Of a DNA stretch of 23,237 bases, positions 22,501 to 23,237 are shown in pieces. Under the pieces are notes generated by a model. That model was not told the DNA's origin and did not search any database. It was given only the letters and a program-made list of their open reading frames with translations. This DNA is from an uncultured Parvimonas sp. (GTDB lineage Bacteria > Bacillota > Clostridia > Tissierellales > Peptoniphilaceae). The stretch covers positions 1 to 23,237 of the forward strand of contig CABRGI010000003.1 of the NCBI GenBank assembly GCA_902470455.1. Reading direction: 5' to 3'. The stretch's first letter is position 1. Each line of letters starts with the position of its first letter. The position numbers and the translations under genes are program-made.

Positions 22501-23206
22501 AATTAAAAATGAATTCGATAAGGCATTAGAAGAAGCTGTTAAGGCTGTAGAAAATCCTGTAAGTCAAGAAAATGTAAATAATTTAGCAAAGGCTCTAAAG
22601 GAAAATACAGAAAAATTGGATGGTGTAAAGCCTGAAAATCCGGAAGAAGAAATTACACTTACTGATGAAACTACAAAGATTTCAGTAACCGGTAAAAATT
22701 TAGCCGGTAAAGAAATAGTGGTTAAAAGATTGTGGATAATAAAATCAAAAGATGTTTCAACTTTTGATATAACATTTAGAGATGTAGTTACTAAAGAAAA
22801 AGAAGATTTACCAATTGGAAAATACAAAGTTGTAATTCCAAAAGAAAAAGGTAGAGAAGTGCTAAATGTATACTATTTGCCGGATAAAGGACAACTTGAA
22901 AAAGTTGAATTTACAGAAGATGCTAATTCAGTAACATTCTTTACTACTCACTTTTCAAAATATGCAGTAGAGTATAAATCTGAAAAACCTGAAGATAACA
23001 ACAAACCGGGAAATGATAATAACAAGCCTGGAGATGATAATAACAAACCGGGAAATGACAATAATAAACCTATAAAAGATGTAAAACCTGATAACAGAAC
23101 TGCTAGAAAACCAAAATTAGCTAGAACAGGCATTGCACAAATCTCATTATTACCTACTGTTCTTTTAGGAATTGCGACAGTTGTACTTTCTAAAAAAAGA
23201 AGATAA
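19544..23206 (+). CDS. Secreted, cell-wall-anchored repeat protein with LARTG sorting signal
   Basis: The first ATG, ten bases after AAGGAGG (19527-19533), gives 1220 residues. Residues 1-27 are a signal peptide, likely cut after SYA. Divergent Ig-like beta repeats follow at about 32-142, 163-277, 277-389, 390-482 and 602-706, sharing an 'L.FPkN.tskeqvY.ikf' core; the two in the middle are clearly paralogous (LPTEGG...VNLTV, KINDKHI). A different domain lies at about 493-590 and a larger unassigned region at 715-950. A helical FIVAR-like domain spans about 958-1027. The C-terminus has DNNKPG repeats, LARTG (1192-1196), a hydrophobic helix and KKRR. This is the sortase signal layout, but with Ala in place of the usual Pro. 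It is probably an adhesin or matrix-binding protein; the ligand is unknown. Confidence 0.9.
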   Translation: MKMLKKIFAFVLLFSITFSSIGISSYAKETSALTEVEDSTVMSPTEDGKRTFTLKGSDLEEKDIKAKVVLKGSTERLTEVENSITFSEETKESSSRKIVTLTFPKNETGKSMQYEVAFGVNGNSGSFYEEFKKVVRVRKSTSNGGGGVVVPPVNPEQPNPVEENAILNAMADKENLPTEGGEVNLTVYTKKINDKHISPENVKLQISLDGVVTELGKNVEVKGEKAKKTITLNFPKNTTSKEQVYTIKFNAKGSETDFQAEPTVTIKVAPSEQNNDENAIVRVTPENQNLPTEGGKANLELITKRINDNHIPANQVKVQVLLNNVPTDLGKSAVVTGDKAKKTVSIDFPKNNTTSEQVYTLKFNTNGSEIVFQDNPTVTVTVAPGSEENNMVINELKVKTPNMPKVGGVNTITVKGENLESDKLKLEIFKIENGVENKINIDYTLNGTSKVQSASLNFPEANSNKEEVYKIRLNDKEVTVTVGGEESGDIIDLLPSNVYLDNSKTKITVKFDERVFEVKDNETLKAGISYKKSTTDSFEKLKVEDKVEVVGDKIVITLANKIDIKTGATIRFEERIIKDGENRENRAFEQFIKDAFPTVNEANIVEGEVLTKAGGNVKVKLVGENLSEAVKVKILINNRDKTSNSEITEKANVKVEVVNNTEQIISFTLPENKTAKAETYSVMVSLDKGKTYSSAIGVNILENRAKRLVATVLPTDKITDKPILSFMSIQSYGTSGGGTEQPDVTHTYTPVGQESKKTWVTMFGANFNKALTKIKIVDENGVEWYPLQNEGTSDSMDNFIMVSADGTGIYGNGNTQMFELICPRNVTIPTNPNGDVTFKYLVAVDGENYDQEVFVRATVVNDKVGKKENMTADEISEVTVKHETEDGKLVFKGATVKGYKWSKLRSFNVRPIENNPNFEAIKYKIVRADGSVEEKEIGNIHEEKVRDIKEVTFIYKSNINLDELNEAIAKANTAKETDKYNYATEEIKNEFDKALEEAVKAVENPVSQENVNNLAKALKENTEKLDGVKPENPEEEITLTDETTKISVTGKNLAGKEIVVKRLWIIKSKDVSTFDITFRDVVTKEKEDLPIGKYKVVIPKEKGREVLNVYYLPDKGQLEKVEFTEDANSVTFFTTHFSKYAVEYKSEKPEDNNKPGNDNNKPGDDNNKPGNDNNKPIKDVKPDNRTARKPKLARTGIAQISLLPTVLLGIATVVLSKKRR
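22994..23077 (+). repeat. Tandem 21-bp repeats encoding DNNKPGN/D
   Basis: Four consecutive 21-base units encode DNNKPGN, DNNKPGD, DNNKPGN and DNNKPIK. They form a flexible, wall-spanning stretch just before the anchor. Synonymous codon differences between units show it is not a very recent expansion. Copy number could vary between strains. Confidence 0.85.
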
Positions 23207-23237
23207 ATATTATTTTATTATAAAGAACTTCAATATT

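Noticed and set aside
22994..23077. CRISPR-like array
   Set aside because: The 21-base units are in frame, contiguous without spacers, and encode the DNNKPG stretch of the surface protein.
1..23237. tRNA, rRNA, insertion sequence or integrase genes
   Set aside because: I saw no tRNA cloverleaf, no rRNA-like stretch, and no transposase or integrase motifs in any frame.

Overview
The window is AT-rich (my estimate is about 30% GC) and comes from a low-GC, Gram-positive anaerobe. The fsa-glpX-rho gene order, AGGAGG ribosome binding sites, TRTGn extended -10 promoters, an FMN riboswitch in front of an ECF riboflavin transporter and a C-terminal sortase-type anchor all suggest the Clostridia/Tissierellia. 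Parvimonas or a close relative is my best guess from composition and gene content; no rRNA or marker was available to prove it.

Layout. 1-2940: a membrane-anchored double-PepSY protein, then an OmpR-type response regulator and histidine kinase transcribed from their own promoter. 2984-5780: a self-contained cassette of TetR repressor, CPBP membrane protease and MFS exporter. It has a consensus promoter bracketed by two identical 13-bp palindromes and ends at a terminator. 5836-7398: a small accessory patch with a fragment that looks like the C-terminus of a KilA-N phage regulator, followed by a very AT-rich HEPN protein resembling the ApeA defence family. 7405-8097: a convergent SAM methyltransferase. 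8172-11731: a housekeeping operon of transaldolase-like FSA, GlpX fructose-bisphosphatase and Rho, with a flavodoxin behind it. 11732-13222: a rearranged stretch in which a gene of the L-2-amino-thiazoline-4-carboxylate hydrolase family sits between two copies of the flavodoxin 3' end plus its terminator, with several strong hairpins. 13223-14734 (minus): the uracil permease uraA, preceded by a leader containing a previously unlisted 41-codon, Phe-rich reading frame and an intrinsic terminator. 14870-16570: an ABC exporter half-transporter. 16598-18557: a GC-rich hairpin element, a large interrupted inverted repeat over a consensus promoter, and a YjeM-like amino acid permease. 18578-19371 (minus): ribU under an FMN riboswitch and terminator. 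19479-23206: a 1220-residue secreted, repeat-rich surface protein ending in LARTG rather than LPXTG.

The most notable candidate system is the uraA leader. A promoter, a strong ribosome binding site, a short Phe/U-rich reading frame whose stop codon touches the base of a terminator, and then uraA with no obvious second promoter together have the layout of the UTP-sensing pyrBI attenuator of enteric bacteria, here in a Firmicute and on a uracil transporter. Second are the HEPN gene next to a phage-gene remnant and the cargo gene between duplicated flavodoxin tails. All functional statements are from sequence reading and family knowledge; none was tested by search.
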